This document shows positions 43,626 to 54,574 of a DNA stretch of 64,000 nt, one piece after another. Each line of letters starts with the position of its first letter. Position 1 is the first letter of the stretch. The stretch comes from Callorhinus ursinus (lineage: Eukaryota > Chordata > Mammalia > Carnivora > Otariidae). The stretch spans positions 19,100,711-19,164,710 of the forward strand of contig NW_020312827.1 in assembly GCF_003265705.1 (NCBI RefSeq). Direction: 5' to 3'. The position numbers and the translations under genes were made by a program. Under the pieces are notes generated by a model. The model did not search any database and was not told where the DNA came from. It saw only the letters and a list, made by a program, of their open reading frames with translations.

Positions 43626-44734
43626 GAAATATCTCAAGAATGAGTACATTTGAGCTATTTCTATCTGATCCATAAATAAGGAATGCTGAAAGTGCTGAAC
43701 ATTGTTTCACAAAAGCAGCAGTATTTTCATTTTCTTCTTTTGAGGCACAAGTGGCTCATTAGCTTCAGAAAAACACATTAGTATTTAGTTGTAATTTAAT
43801 ATGACTCTTTCATGGTCAACCATTATTAAAGCCAAAGTGATTATAGTGAAACACTAATTGTCTCCAAATGTCCTCCACCTCAGGGGTAGATACAAGTAAG
43901 AGAAGGAGGTGCTCACAATTAGCTAAAGAAAGATAAGTGTGTGTGGCACTTAACTCTGAGTTAGGATGCTTATTTGGAAAAGCGGTGAATAAGACTGAAT
44001 ATTATTATAATATACAGAGCCAATGGAGACGACATAATGAATATGTGGTATAATAGAACCATAAAAGCACAGGCTCGCAAAAAGCTAATAAAAAGGTAAC
44101 CCATAGATTCACAAGAATGACCAGAGACCAGAGCATATATTAATCAATGCGAATGGGTACATTAGAAGGCATATCCCTAATTGTATTCCTTAGAACCACA
44201 GTTCCACAGGGTGTGGAGAGTCCCTCGATGAAAAAGGCAAAAAAGGATTCACTGGCAAAATAAGGTTTAAAAAATCCGAGTGAAATTAAGTTAAAAAGGT
44301 TTCTTTACTCCACAGTATCTCTAACTAGGTCCTAATAAGCATTCGTTCCTAACTTCTTGGCTGCTGGCACAAAGACCCAAGGAACAGCTCCTACTGACAT
44401 TGGTTGGGCTGAGGTCAGGAAGAAGTAGGTATTGGGATTACCTGAGGTCAGCTCACACTAAAGCTAAGCTAGATGTTACATATTAGGTGCATTTTACTTC
44501 TGACAGATCAGGCCATGGGCAGTCAGAACAGTGGACTGCATATGGACGTAAACCAGGCTTTGACTTAACGAGCCACAGAGAGGTTTGGGCAAGGCACAGA
44601 TAGATTCTGAATACTCTCTGAGGACATTCTTCCACGTCGTTCTGAATGACTTCCTCGATCTGCCTTTTTTCTAGTCCTTTGTCATGGCCCGATTCATTTT
44701 AAGAAGGTGTAATCCTTTTTACCAAGGTAATAAC
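43626..44734. other. unassigned spacer
   Basis: No gene. The stretch 44330-44680 is somewhat less AT-rich than its flanks and has no recognised repeat. Confidence 0.4.
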
Positions 44735-44960
44735 AGAGTTAATAACTTACACTTACAGAGTACTGACTAGAGGTACCATTCTAAACTTTCAATGTATTAA
44801 CTTATTTGATTGTCAAACCACTCTATAAAAGAAGCAGTTTTATTAGTGTAATGGAGGAAAATGAATAGCAGGTAAATTAACTAAATTGCATGAGAGACGG
44901 AAGCAGACATTAAAAGCTGTCAGCCTAGCTCCGAAGTGCATAGCCAACCAGGCTGCCTGC
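44735..44960 (-). repeat. MIR, antisense
   Basis: 'ACAGAGTACTGACTAGAGGT', 'CAATGTATTAACTTATTTGA', 'TTAGTGTAATGGAGGAAAAT' and 'CAGCCTAGCTCCGAAGTGCA' match the reversed MIR layout with heavy divergence. Confidence 0.65.
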
Positions 44961-45808
44961 TTGTCTCCATAACATCAGTTTCCAGTATCTGCTTTACGTT
45001 AAAAATCAACAATAAAGACTTTGGATGAGTAGTAGGAAATCACCATCTTCATATCGCTCAAAGAGCTAAGAGGCTTGTCCTTCTCAAAACCCACTGCCTG
45101 GAAGGCAGGAAGAGGCTTGTGTCCAAGGACAGAGATTAAGACATTATTTAACTATACGAAACTCCCAATTTCCTCAGGACAACATATGGCCTCCTCAGCC
45201 ACAGACTTCTGCTCCTGCTCCAAATTTTACAAGTTATATGTATTTTATTCTCTATGCCCCCCCTTTCCCATTCTAAAGCATTAAAAATGTCCCTTATAAT
45301 ATTTTGCTTCTAAACCTTTAGCATTTTGCAAGCAGAAAACACTTTCAACTGCCCTTACCCCTTATTTCTAAACGTATACCTATTGCCAAGATTAGGCAAC
45401 CAAATTTTTCAGGAAGAAGGAGGCGGGGAGGTTGTCTCTTGAAGATCTAGAGGAGGAGAAAGAGACATGCTCACACATGAGGTGGTTGGCACTTTGCTCA
45501 ACTTATCTCTTCACTGTGCTGTGGTGTGGGGCTCAGAGGGCAAACCGCTGTGGAGCAGAAGTGGGGAGGACAAAGCGAGGCATGGGGCCCTCAGCTTCCA
45601 CAGGGCTTGTTCTGTTCCCAGCATGGCCCAAAAGCAGTCACCAAACTTCAAGGGAGTTCATGCGAATGTCTTAGTGATAACCACCCAAGACTGTAGCTAT
45701 CTTCCCGAACAGTTTACTCTTGTAAGTTGTGGGGATGTTTCCATAACCCTACGGGAGTTAGAAAAGAGATCAGTAGTAATGGAAAACTGGTTATTTCTAC
45801 CAGTTCGA
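44961..45808. other. unassigned, GC-balanced segment
   Basis: Frames at 45432-45674 (80 codons) and 45467-45880 (137 codons) overlap in different frames, have no domain, and the longer one runs into the MER5 element, so neither is called. Confidence 0.4.
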
Positions 45809-46502
45809 GCACATCAGTTCTCAACTGAATGTGATTTTCCTTCCCAGGGCACATTTGGCAATGTCTACAGACATTTCTGATTGTAGCAATTGGGGGTGGG
45901 CTGTTGCTACTGGCATCTAGTGGGTAGCGACTGTCAAACTTACAAATTAAATCGTTGTTTTACTAGCAAAATGAGTTTATTCGGGAATTGTGGAGGAACC
46001 ATAATTCAAGACAAGCAAACTAAAGCAAAAACCACAGGCAAGTCTGACGTGATGATGGCAAGGTCAGCTTCTAGTAGATTTTAGGAGGAAATTGGGGATG
46101 GTTGTTTTGAATAAAAGTTCACTGGAGAAGAACCAGTTTGAATTTGGGAAAGCTTCTGCCCGGCTGCAAGCTATTGTGAGCATGTTGTTGCTGGAGCAGG
46201 GAGAGATCTTCCTTTTTTTTTCTTAAAAGCAGGAGATAAAATTCCTAGGAAAAAAATGTCCTCCTTTGTCAAGATTATTCTTACCTTCCTGCTGGATATG
46301 CAGGCAGAGGTACATGTACAAGAGCTTCCCATTTAGGGCCTCCCAACTTGATTTCAAGTGAGGTTTTCTATACTCATTTGGACAAGACCAAGGATGCTGT
46401 GAAGTATCCTACAGTGCCCAGGCCAGCCACCACCACCACAACCACAACAACAAATGACTGGCTCAAAATGCCAACAGTGTCGAGGTTGAGAAATCCTCAT
46501 GT
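45809..46502 (+). mobile_element. MER5-type hAT-Charlie element, split
   Basis: Left half 'CATCAGTTCTCAACTGAATG', 'GGGCACATTTGGCAATGTCT', 'GGCATCTAGTGGGTAG' (45809-45928) and right half 'GATGCTGTGAAGTATCCTAC', 'CAACAGTGTCGAGGTTGAGA' (about 46390-46502) are the two parts of a short non-autonomous DNA transposon. The outer ends approximate inverted terminal sequences (TTCTCAAC / GTTGAGAA). A 453-bp insertion separates them. A CCA/ACA-rich run near 46425-46452 has expanded inside the right half. Confidence 0.88.
45932..46384 (-). mobile_element. putative solo LTR inside MER5, antisense
   Basis: A 453-bp block with TG at the left edge and CA at the right edge sits exactly in the gap of the MER5 element. 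On the minus strand it has a CCCGAATAAACTC polyadenylation-like motif near the end, placed as in an LTR. The 5 bases on either side (GCGAC, AGACC) could be a decayed duplication but do not match cleanly. No viral coding sequence. Family not identified; ERVL-like is a guess. Confidence 0.6.
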
Positions 46503-48289
46503 GCAAGCAGCAAAGGGTTCTAAGGTTGACTTAGTTTAATTCCAAGGGAGGGGAGAAAGTAAGAGAAACATCTCATTTTTTTTTCCACACTCAAGACTAT
46601 GGATGATGTAGAGCTAAAGTATCTTGCACTCTGTTCATTTGCTTATAAAATGAATCCATGATATATAGCGTTAGGAGCAATAAGGAAAATTATACGGTCA
46701 GTTAAACACTTGATTTTATTCACTTTGTATCAGAGAAATAGACCAATCTTCCCCTGGCCGTTTGGACTGCTGTCAGCAGTGCAGAGCAGACTGGGCATCA
46801 TAGCCTTGATTTAAGCAGTCTGATGCCGTAATCCCCCGGGAGCTCACCATAATGCAGCCAACCACCTCCAGGTAGCTCAAGTGCTTACCTGTGGACAAGC
46901 CCAGATACTGCCAGCCAATCGGCAACATCCAGAGAGACTTTGTTCAAAGGAACAGGGACAGTTCAAAGTCTTTCTTTCCCTCCACCTCATTCTCTAGAGC
47001 CTTTTAACTCTCTTCTACTTTAGGTGAGGGGCACAGAGGTAAAATTTCCCATTCATCATTCCATGGTGAGCTGAGCCTCTTGAGTTCTTTCCTATAACCA
47101 AAGTGTATCAGTATTTTCTGTAAATCCAAAAATATGTCACAGAATTAATAGAGGTGTCAAGGAGAGAAAAAGCTGACAGGAAAGATTTTAGGATAAAATA
47201 TTGAATCCGTTTTGAAGGACATTTACGTTCTACCCTTTATCCTGTTAAAAAGAGAGAACAAGGGAAGAGATTTTAGGAAACACAGAACTAAGCTAAGCAC
47301 CAGGCATCTGAGATAGCACGGAGCTAAAATATTACACTGATGATAATTATATGAATAAATATAAAGTTATGATTTATTGCTCTGTAGAGACCCTTTGGTA
47401 AGGAATTAAGATTTGATAGCACTACTTAAAATTAACATCCTGAGATGATTTTTGAGGGTTTGATAGAATTACTTTTTAAAATCCTAAATCTATGGGAATT
47501 TATACTGAAGTATATCTTAAAACTAATTTTTCATTTTCAATATATGAATGGAAGCATTGGGGATAAGGGCTGATATTGTGGGTCCTCAGAGCCACAATTT
47601 GCTCTTCCAATATAAACTATAATATTGTCAAAATGCATATGATTCAGGGAAATATTAAGCTGTATCTACAACAAATGTCCACAGGCAAGGTAAAGGGGAG
47701 TTTAATCCATGCAATTTAAACATGCAACCATTTTGACACACTCAGATGAACTAAACTCATTTTATACTTAGATATTTGTAATCATACAATGCAATTTTCA
47801 TGACTGCAAAACATTAATTATAGATCAACATTTCAGTTTGGAAAACCTGAACTTACATTTTCAAAATAAAAAGACCCAAGGTTGAGGTACATGGAAGGCA
47901 AGTGTTTGGGCAAATATCAATCAGTCCTTTTGCAGGGAGTAGCTAGTTGTTCCCTGCCATCTATAAAAACTATTTAAATCCCAAGAAGTTAGGTGCAATT
48001 CCATCAACCATATCATGGTGAAGCACTGCCCCTCTCTTCATAATGTGACAGTCAGTAGTATGCTAAACATTCTTCTCTCTCAACAACAGTAACTGGTTAA
48101 TGTCTTTTGGATTTAGGTTCCCAAACTACCTAGGCAGTACAAAATCTTTAGCCATTTCTCACCATTTACCTATATAAAAACAAACGATGAACAAACAGAC
48201 ACAACATGAAACCAGACAAACACACCAATCTCTGGGCACCATTGTGGTTGGTTGCTCAAAACCTGGCATGGAAAGTGAGAACTTCTTTT
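46503..48289. other. unassigned spacer with a GC-richer core
   Basis: The segment about 46740-46990 has much higher GC content than its flanks, no frame above 60 codons and no recognised repeat. The rest is AT-rich. Confidence 0.42.
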
Positions 48290-48438
48290 ATGGTATAGTT
48301 ATTATAATTTTGCTCCATGTCTCTTCTCTCTGGAATGAAAGCTTGCCTCGGGTGCACTGTTCCCTTAATTCAGCCCTATATCCCTATGGCCTGATACCTA
48401 GCAGGAGCACAGAAAAGTGTTGGCTTGAATGAAAGAAT
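48290..48438 (+). repeat. L2 3' end fragment
   Basis: 'CTCTGGAATGAAAGCTTGCC', 'CCCTATATCCCTATGGCCTG' and 'AGGAGCACAGAAAAGTGTTG' then 'GCTTGAATGAAAGAATGA' follow the L2 terminal layout closely. Confidence 0.8.
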
Positions 48439-50064
48439 GATATTTCTTATTTTTATGTAGTTTTAGCTTATATGAAAAAGGCCCTTCTCAGTCCATCCAG
48501 GAGGCCATAATAACGAAAGAATGATGAAGCAATCTGCCTCATCCCTTGCCCTTGGAAATTTCCCTGACAAAAACCACCATTTCTGGGAAATAATACAATG
48601 ATGACAGAAGAGAAACAGGCAATCTGAACCATACACCAAAGGGAAGGGCAAGGTCTTTAATAAATTACCTCTCATGTGAAAGATGGTTAGAGGTGGAATT
48701 AAGTGTTTCCTATAGCCTGGCAGCGGATGTTTAAGCCAACACAGAGTTATATATTTTATATACTGAGAGCCAGTCTTGGCCCCTGGGAACCATCAACTAC
48801 TGAATTAAATTTAATCACCTATGTTCATTTATTATGGATCCCCAAAAGGCTTTTCTCCATGGGTCTGGGCAGCTGTGTTGGTTTCCCTTCAGGTTTTTCC
48901 TAACTTTTTAACCTTGAGGCTATTTTTCTTTTCCCCAGTTTTATTCATTTCTGCTTAAATGTAACTTTTTTTTTCCCTAAGAAAGTAAGCACAAGCATTT
49001 TCAATATTGAAAAATACAGGTCCTAGGGAGAGAGATTCTAATTTAATGTCTTGCTTTTTAAAGTGAATTTGTATTTTAAAAAAATGATTTTTTTAAAATA
49101 TAAAAAATATTTTTAAAAATGAATATACAAAATGAATTTGTATGTTACAAAAATACCTGATATCACCATAAAATCTCTGGGCTCAAATGAACACTATTCA
49201 TTGTTAAAAATGCAATTTGCTAAAAAAAAAAAAGAAAGTAATAAAGTCTGGAGAATTTGGGAGTGTTTAGATACATTCAGACAGTAGCTGAACTACAGCC
49301 ACTTAACTATAGGTCATGATTTTTCATTAACTTTAATATCCAGCACATTCACCATTGCCCTGCTCCTTCTCCTTATACAAGAAAGTCACTGTGTACTGCT
49401 CTCTTAAAGACTTAGTAAATGAACAAAATTGTTTTCAAATTATTCAAATAATTGTCCTTTATTTTCTTTGAGCTTAGTCCAGTTTGATGCTTCTCATCAA
49501 TTTATCCCTCCAGAGCAATTCCCCTGCCACACACAGAGGTAAAAGCCTTTTGTTCTTGTCTTAAATATGAACATCGATCACAATAATTTACTCTCTCATT
49601 CAATAAAAGCCCCAAGGCCTATTGCAATGCCTGATACATAGTAAAATGGCACAGTTCTTGACCTCCAAAAGTGTTAAGTTAGGCTGTGGCAAAACCTGTG
49701 GTGATTAATGTCATATAATAACCACATGACCGAAGATGAGAGTCACCCTAATTTCCCAGGGCAGCTGGGCAAGATAGACAATTCTGAGAAAGCTGTATAG
49801 TTTGGGCTCTGAAGAAAGGTTGATTACATTCCACTAAAGAGAAAAATGAGTTTGTATGTCAGTGTTGTGTATCTGTGCATGGGAAGTTATAGAAAGTTTG
49901 GGGAGAGCACAGGATCATGTTTTGTTTTGTTCTGTTTTCTGTGTGTATGATAAAACAGTCTGAATTTGATAAAAATATGGCAATGTGAAAATACACTGTA
50001 TTTCAAGGAAATCTTGAGTAGTCTCCTAACTATTAGACGTTAAGGGACATTTTCCTTTTTCTTC
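48439..50064. other. unassigned spacer
   Basis: No gene. Contains an AT/A-rich patch at 49075-49130 and an A11 run near 49224. Weak L2-like wording near 49605-49650 ('GCAATGCCTGATACATAGTA') is too short to call confidently. Confidence 0.4.
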
Positions 50065-50081
50065 AAGAAATACCCAAGAGG

Positions 50082-50371
50082 TACAATACTGCTTTAATTA
50101 CCACTGCTTTGTAATGTAACATGAAATTTGGAATTGTGATACCTCCAGTTTTGTTTTTCTTTTTCAAGATCGCTTTGGATATTTGAGGTCTTTTGTGTTC
50201 CAAACAAATGTTAGGATTGTTTGTTTTAATTCTGTGAAAAATGCTGTTGGTATTGTCATAGGGATTGCATTAAATCTGTAGACCTCTTTGAGTAGCATAG
50301 AAACAGGTGATGGGGATTAAGTGTACTCTTGGACACTTATCATGATAAAAAAGTAAAATAAAATAATAAAA
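50082..50371 (+). mobile_element. short L1 with 5' inversion (twin-primed)
   Basis: 50082-50305 is reversed L1 ORF2 ('CAAGATCGCTTTGGATATTT', 'GTGAAAAATGCTGTTGGTAT', 'GGGATTGCATTAAATCTGTA'), joined at about 50306 to sense 3' UTR text ('CAGGTGATGGGGATTAAG') and an A-rich tail. The whole is flanked by similar direct copies at 50065-50081 and 50372-50387 (AAGAAATACCCAAGAGG against AAGAACACCCAAGAGG). Reversed 5' part, sense 3' part, tail and duplication together are the signature of twin priming. Confidence 0.75.
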
Positions 50372-50387
50372 AAGAACACCCAAGAGG

Positions 50388-50999
50388 CAAGAAAGAGCCA
50401 CCGTAGAAAATTTAAACTATGAAAAATGTATATCTGGTCACTTTATAGAAGATGGAGAGAGAAAGCACTTAGAAGCTTGCTCAATAAATACAGTATCAGT
50501 AGGAGGAATAGTTACATTCCACTTGAATCATTGTAAAATTTATTTTTAATTTAATAGCAGCTCAAGATTATCAATATTACACGTAAATCTACATTTATGG
50601 AACAATGTGCAGCATTAAATGTATATATTTACGAAAGTAGCATGGATTTACATGAACCTCACCTTAGACTCAAAATAAGGCAAAATACTTGAAGTATCAC
50701 TTGGAACATCAGTAAATCAAGATTCCAAACTTTGGAATTGGCAAAGTAACACAACTTCTAGAAATTATTTGTAAGTATATAATCCAAAATGCCTATTTAG
50801 TAAAAGAAATGTCACAAAATTTGTATACAATATGATCCAACTATCAAAATTTCTATACTCAACAAGCTTTTAATACAGACACAAAATTTGGGAGGTTGCT
50901 ATGTAAAAAATATTACCGCCATTGTCTTTGGGAGGTGAGGTTATTGGTGTACTCATTAAATTCTTCTAGGCTTCAATAGGTATGCAATTACAAAAATCA
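50388..50999. other. unassigned spacer
   Basis: No gene or named repeat; borders a purine-rich tract on the right. Confidence 0.4.
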
Positions 51000-51150
51000 T
51001 GGAAGGGAAGGAAGGAAGAAGGGAGGAAAAGGGGGAAGGAGGCAGGCAGTAAGGGAGTAAGAGAAGGAAGGAGTAGGAAACAGAAAGAAGGAAGGGAGGG
51101 AGGAAGTGGGGAGGGAGGAAGAAAGGGAAGCAGGGAGGAAGGAAGGAAAC
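51000..51150. repeat. purine-rich (GGAA)n-like tract
   Basis: About 150 bp of almost only A and G on the + strand with GGAAGG/GGGA units. It produces matching Lys/Glu/Gly-rich and Pro/Ser/Phe-rich spurious frames (50982-51170 and 50956-51156). Confidence 0.93.
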
Positions 51151-52794
51151 AGCCACTGACAGTGAATTAGAGGATAAAAAACTTTTCAGTATGTCTGCAT
51201 TCAGTAACTTCTATAATATTTTTTGTCATTGAAATAAACTTGTTTTATTAGTTTTAAGTTTGTTTGTTTTTTAAACAGAAGGCAGTTAAAAGGGTGAGTT
51301 ATTACATGACTTCCCTAATTGGAAATGGAGGAGATTTGGGGAGGAAAAATAAACTAACGAGAAAGCTACACGGGTAGGAGCTCAGTAACTGGTTGTTAAA
51401 TGTAGAAACTTAAACATTTATAAATATTTGGACCACTTTACAAGATCTTGGACTGTGAGTATGAATTATTGGTCTGCTCTTGTGTGCTGCAGTTTTTCTT
51501 TTCATCACTCATGCCAATTAATTGTTCCTATTTCTATGGAAAGGAGCTTTAGTGATTTAAAAAATGAATTTTTTCAGCAGGTCACCACTAAGATCCACAC
51601 ACTTGCATGCATGTAGATCATACACATTGCCCCACATATCCTGTTGTGATCTGCCATCTTTGACCTTTCCTGGTTATGGCATTGTGAAATATAAAGGTCC
51701 CAGTACATGCAAACTGAAAACAAGGAAATTAAACATTTATCCCAGGAAAGACAGAATGCTGTTTAATAGTTCTGCTCACTAATTCTCAGTGTTAAATCCT
51801 AGTAGAGAGAACTGGGTTCACATAATACTACTGAATTCAACAACAAAAAAAGAAAGGTCTATTCATCCAACCATTCCCACTAATTTCTCCAATGCATTTT
51901 TTATTGTTTGCTATTTCCCAAAGGATGAAATTCAATATGTAAAATATGTGTTTTTTTAAGAGATGAATCAGCTACTAATGCCAAATTCAATGAACTCAGC
52001 CGCTGAATTCACATCCCATTATTATAAGAGGGGAAAAATAAATGATGCCCCAAATTTCAACTATTTTTCTCAGAAGCTTCAAGCTGGAAATTAAGGGTAA
52101 GTTATTGGAGTGCTTAGGAACCAAATTGATATTTGGAAAATAGAGCTCACATAATGATTTTTCCATCCAGTTTATTTATTCTGAATCCAATAGCCATTAA
52201 TACACTTTAAACTCCAGGGAACTGAAGGAACCAATGTGGAGTTACTTTATTATCTCATTTATAGGGATTATATGACTTTAGAAAAAGCTATGATTACAGA
52301 AAAAAAGTGACTTTACCCCTTCATTGCCTACTACATAATATATTTATTTTGGAGACCCTCTCTACCTCCTCTAATATAAAAATACCACAAACAACACAGA
52401 GCTCAGGAAATCATATGAAATATTCTCTTTCCCAATGCCTTTGATTTTTCTCCAGAAAGAAAATCATCATCCAAGTTGTCACTAGCAAAACCTTCTGATA
52501 ATGAAAGGCCTTCATAAGAGGAGATGATGGGGCTATGTAAGTGATTAACAACACTAATATTTATGTGATGTAGTCTAATTCATGGTCTAAAGCAAGAGAG
52601 GAATACAATGAATTTGGCCGGCAAATTTATGTGTAGATCACAGCTTGCTAAAAATAGAACTCTGTAAGTCAGTCTATTTGAAGGAAAAGAACCTATTGAT
52701 GAATCACTGCCATTTGATACTTTGAACACCTGTCTTGTTATTGACTTCTCAAAAAGGGTATACAAGCGCAGCATGAAGCAATGAAAGGAGCAAG
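51151..52794. other. unassigned spacer
   Basis: No gene. Frames of 62-72 codons (51428-51616, 51564-51782, 52580-52774) lack domains. Confidence 0.42.
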
Positions 52795-52945
52795 GAACAG
52801 TAGTTAGGACACATGAGTTCCAGTGCTGTCTCTATCCTAAGCTGAGTGACCCAAAGCAAGTTCTCACCACTCTGGACCTGAGTTTTTTCCTCAGTGACCT
52901 GACAGATAACTGTTAGATTATCTCTACTGTCCTTACAGGCCTAAA
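52795..52945 (+). repeat. MIR, sense
   Basis: 'CACATGAGTTCCAGTGCTGT', 'GAGTGACCCAAAGCAAGTTC' and 'CTGGACCTGAGTTTTTTCCT' match the MIR body in order. Confidence 0.75.
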
Positions 52946-53257
52946 AATCCATCTTCTATGAACAAAAAGTCCAAGTATGAAGTCCTAGAACCATACCGGT
53001 AATTTGACAAAATACAACTGATCCAGGTGCTAGAGGTGAATTGTTTCTCTCAGGAGCTACTGCCTTGCTTTGGTTTTAAAGAAGACATTAATGTAGCCAA
53101 AACCAAAAGGTGCAGGCTTATAGAGTATACATTTGAATTGGTCATCATGACATGAAAAATGCTCCAAATAGATAACAGTACAATTGGGTGGGTTATTCAA
53201 AATAACTGTTTGGGCCTAGTCGAAGGGTGCTTACATTTTTAGAGGAATTAATACAGA
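52946..53257. other. unassigned spacer
   Basis: Nothing recognised before the SINE. Confidence 0.4.
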
Positions 53258-53272
53258 AATACAGCTGTTTTA

Positions 53273-53477
53273 GGGGCTCCTGGGTGACTCAGTCAGTTAC
53301 GCGTCTGCCTTCAGCTCAGGTCATGATCCCAGGGTACTGGGATCGAGCCCCATGTCGGGCTCCCTGCTCAGCTGGAGCCTGCTTCTCCCTCTCCTCCCAG
53401 CTTGTACTCTCTCTCGCTATCTCTGTCACTATCTGTCTCTCTCTCTCTCAAATAAATAAAAATAAAATCTTTAAAAA
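53273..53477 (+). mobile_element. CAN SINE, sense
   Basis: Head 'GGGGCTCCTGGGTGACTCAG', B-box 'GGGATCGAGCCCCAT', CT tract, AAATAAATAAAA tail. Flanks around ATACAGCTGTTTT (53258-53272) and ACACAGCTCTTTT (53478-53492). The right flank is also the left flank of the following L1. Confidence 0.93.
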
Positions 53478-53489
53478 AAACACAGCTCT

Positions 53490-53840
53490 TTTGATGGCTG
53501 CATAATATACAGCCATCAAAGGGGAATGAAATCTTGCCATTTGCAATGACGTGGATGGAACTGGAGGGTATTATGCTGAGTGAAACAAGTCAATCAGAGA
53601 AAGACATGTATCATATGACCTCATTATGAGGAATATGAGGATATTCTCATATGAGATATGAGGAATTCTTAATCTCAGGAAACAAACTGAGGGTTGCTGG
53701 AGTGGTGGGGGGTGGGAGGGATGGGGTGGCTGGGTGATAGACACTGGGGAGGGTATGTGCTATGGTGAGCACTGTGAACTGTGTGAGACTGATGAATCAC
53801 AGATCTGTACCTCTGAAACAAATAATACATTATATGTTAA
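53490..53840 (+). mobile_element. 5'-truncated L1 3' end with fold-back start
   Basis: Begins with TTTGATGGCTG, a 9-bp spacer, and its exact reverse complement CAGCCATCAAA (53490-53520), then reads as the last ORF2 codons ('GGATGGAACTGGAGGGTATT', 'CTGAGTGAAACAAGTCAATC') and a 3' UTR of one L1 type ('GGAAACAAACTGAGGGTTGC', 'CTGATGAATCACAGATCTGT', 'CATTATATGTTAAAA'). Contains a local inverted/duplicated patch near 53623-53675 and a G-quadruplex-capable stretch near 53700-53735. Confidence 0.85.
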
Positions 53841-54103
53841 AAAAAAAAAAGAAAAGAAGATAGCAGGAAGGGAAAAATGAAGGAGGGGAAATCGGAGGGG
53901 GAGAGGAACCATGAGAGACGATGGACTCTGAGAAACAAACTGAGGGTTCTAGAGGGGAGGGGGTGGGGGGATGGGTTAGCCTGGTGATGGGTATTAAAGA
54001 GGGCACGTACTGAATGGAGCATTGGATGTTATGCAAACAATGAATCATGGAACACTACCTCAAAAACGAATGATGTAATGTATGGTGATTAACATAATAA
54101 AAA
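53841..54103 (+). mobile_element. second L1 3' UTR, different subfamily, adjacent
   Basis: Directly after the A tail of the previous L1 comes 'GATAGCAGGAAGGGAAAAAT' and then a 3' UTR nearly identical in order to that of the near-complete L1 at 15857-16157, ending 'TGTATGGTGATTAACATAAT' and A7. It is truncated just after the ORF2 stop. The base after the tail, ACAGCTGTTATG, is the third copy of the local target. Confidence 0.88.
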
Positions 54104-54211
54104 AACAGCTGTTATGCTGATAAGAAATGTGTATGTGTATATTTTTATAAAGAAATGTTTATAAGATATTTTGTTTCATTTTACTTATGCTTTACAGAAC
54201 ACAAAACCATT

Positions 54212-54413
54212 TTAAAGATTTTATTTATTTATTTGAGAGAGAAAGGGAACAAGAGCACAAGTGGTGGGGAGGAGCAGAGGAGGAAAGAATCTCAAGCAGA
54301 CTACACATTGAGCATGGAGTCTGATGCAGGACTTGATCCCACGACCCCAATATTGTGACCTGAGCTGAAATCAAAAGACAGACGCTCAACCAACTGAGCC
54401 ACCCAGGCGCCCC
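54212..54413 (-). mobile_element. CAN SINE, antisense, older subfamily
   Basis: Reversed SINEC with 'GAGCTGAAATCAAAAGACAG' head-side wording of older copies and 'CCACCCAGGCGCCC' end. The flanks share about 7-8 bases (CACAAAA), a weak duplication. Confidence 0.92.
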
Positions 54414-54574
54414 CACAAAATAAATTTCTAATTGTTTCTCCAAAGACATTTAAATGGAAAACTGTAATAAATCGCAGAAAAGCCAAGAAAATAGTACCAT
54501 TTTTAAAAATTAAAAATAGATCTGGAAAATATAAATTCAGCAAAATCAGCTGGGGCCTATAATAATGGAAGTAA

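Noticed and set aside
45467..45880. 137-codon + frame
   Set aside because: Its end reads through a MER5 transposon, and another frame overlaps its start; best explained as chance.
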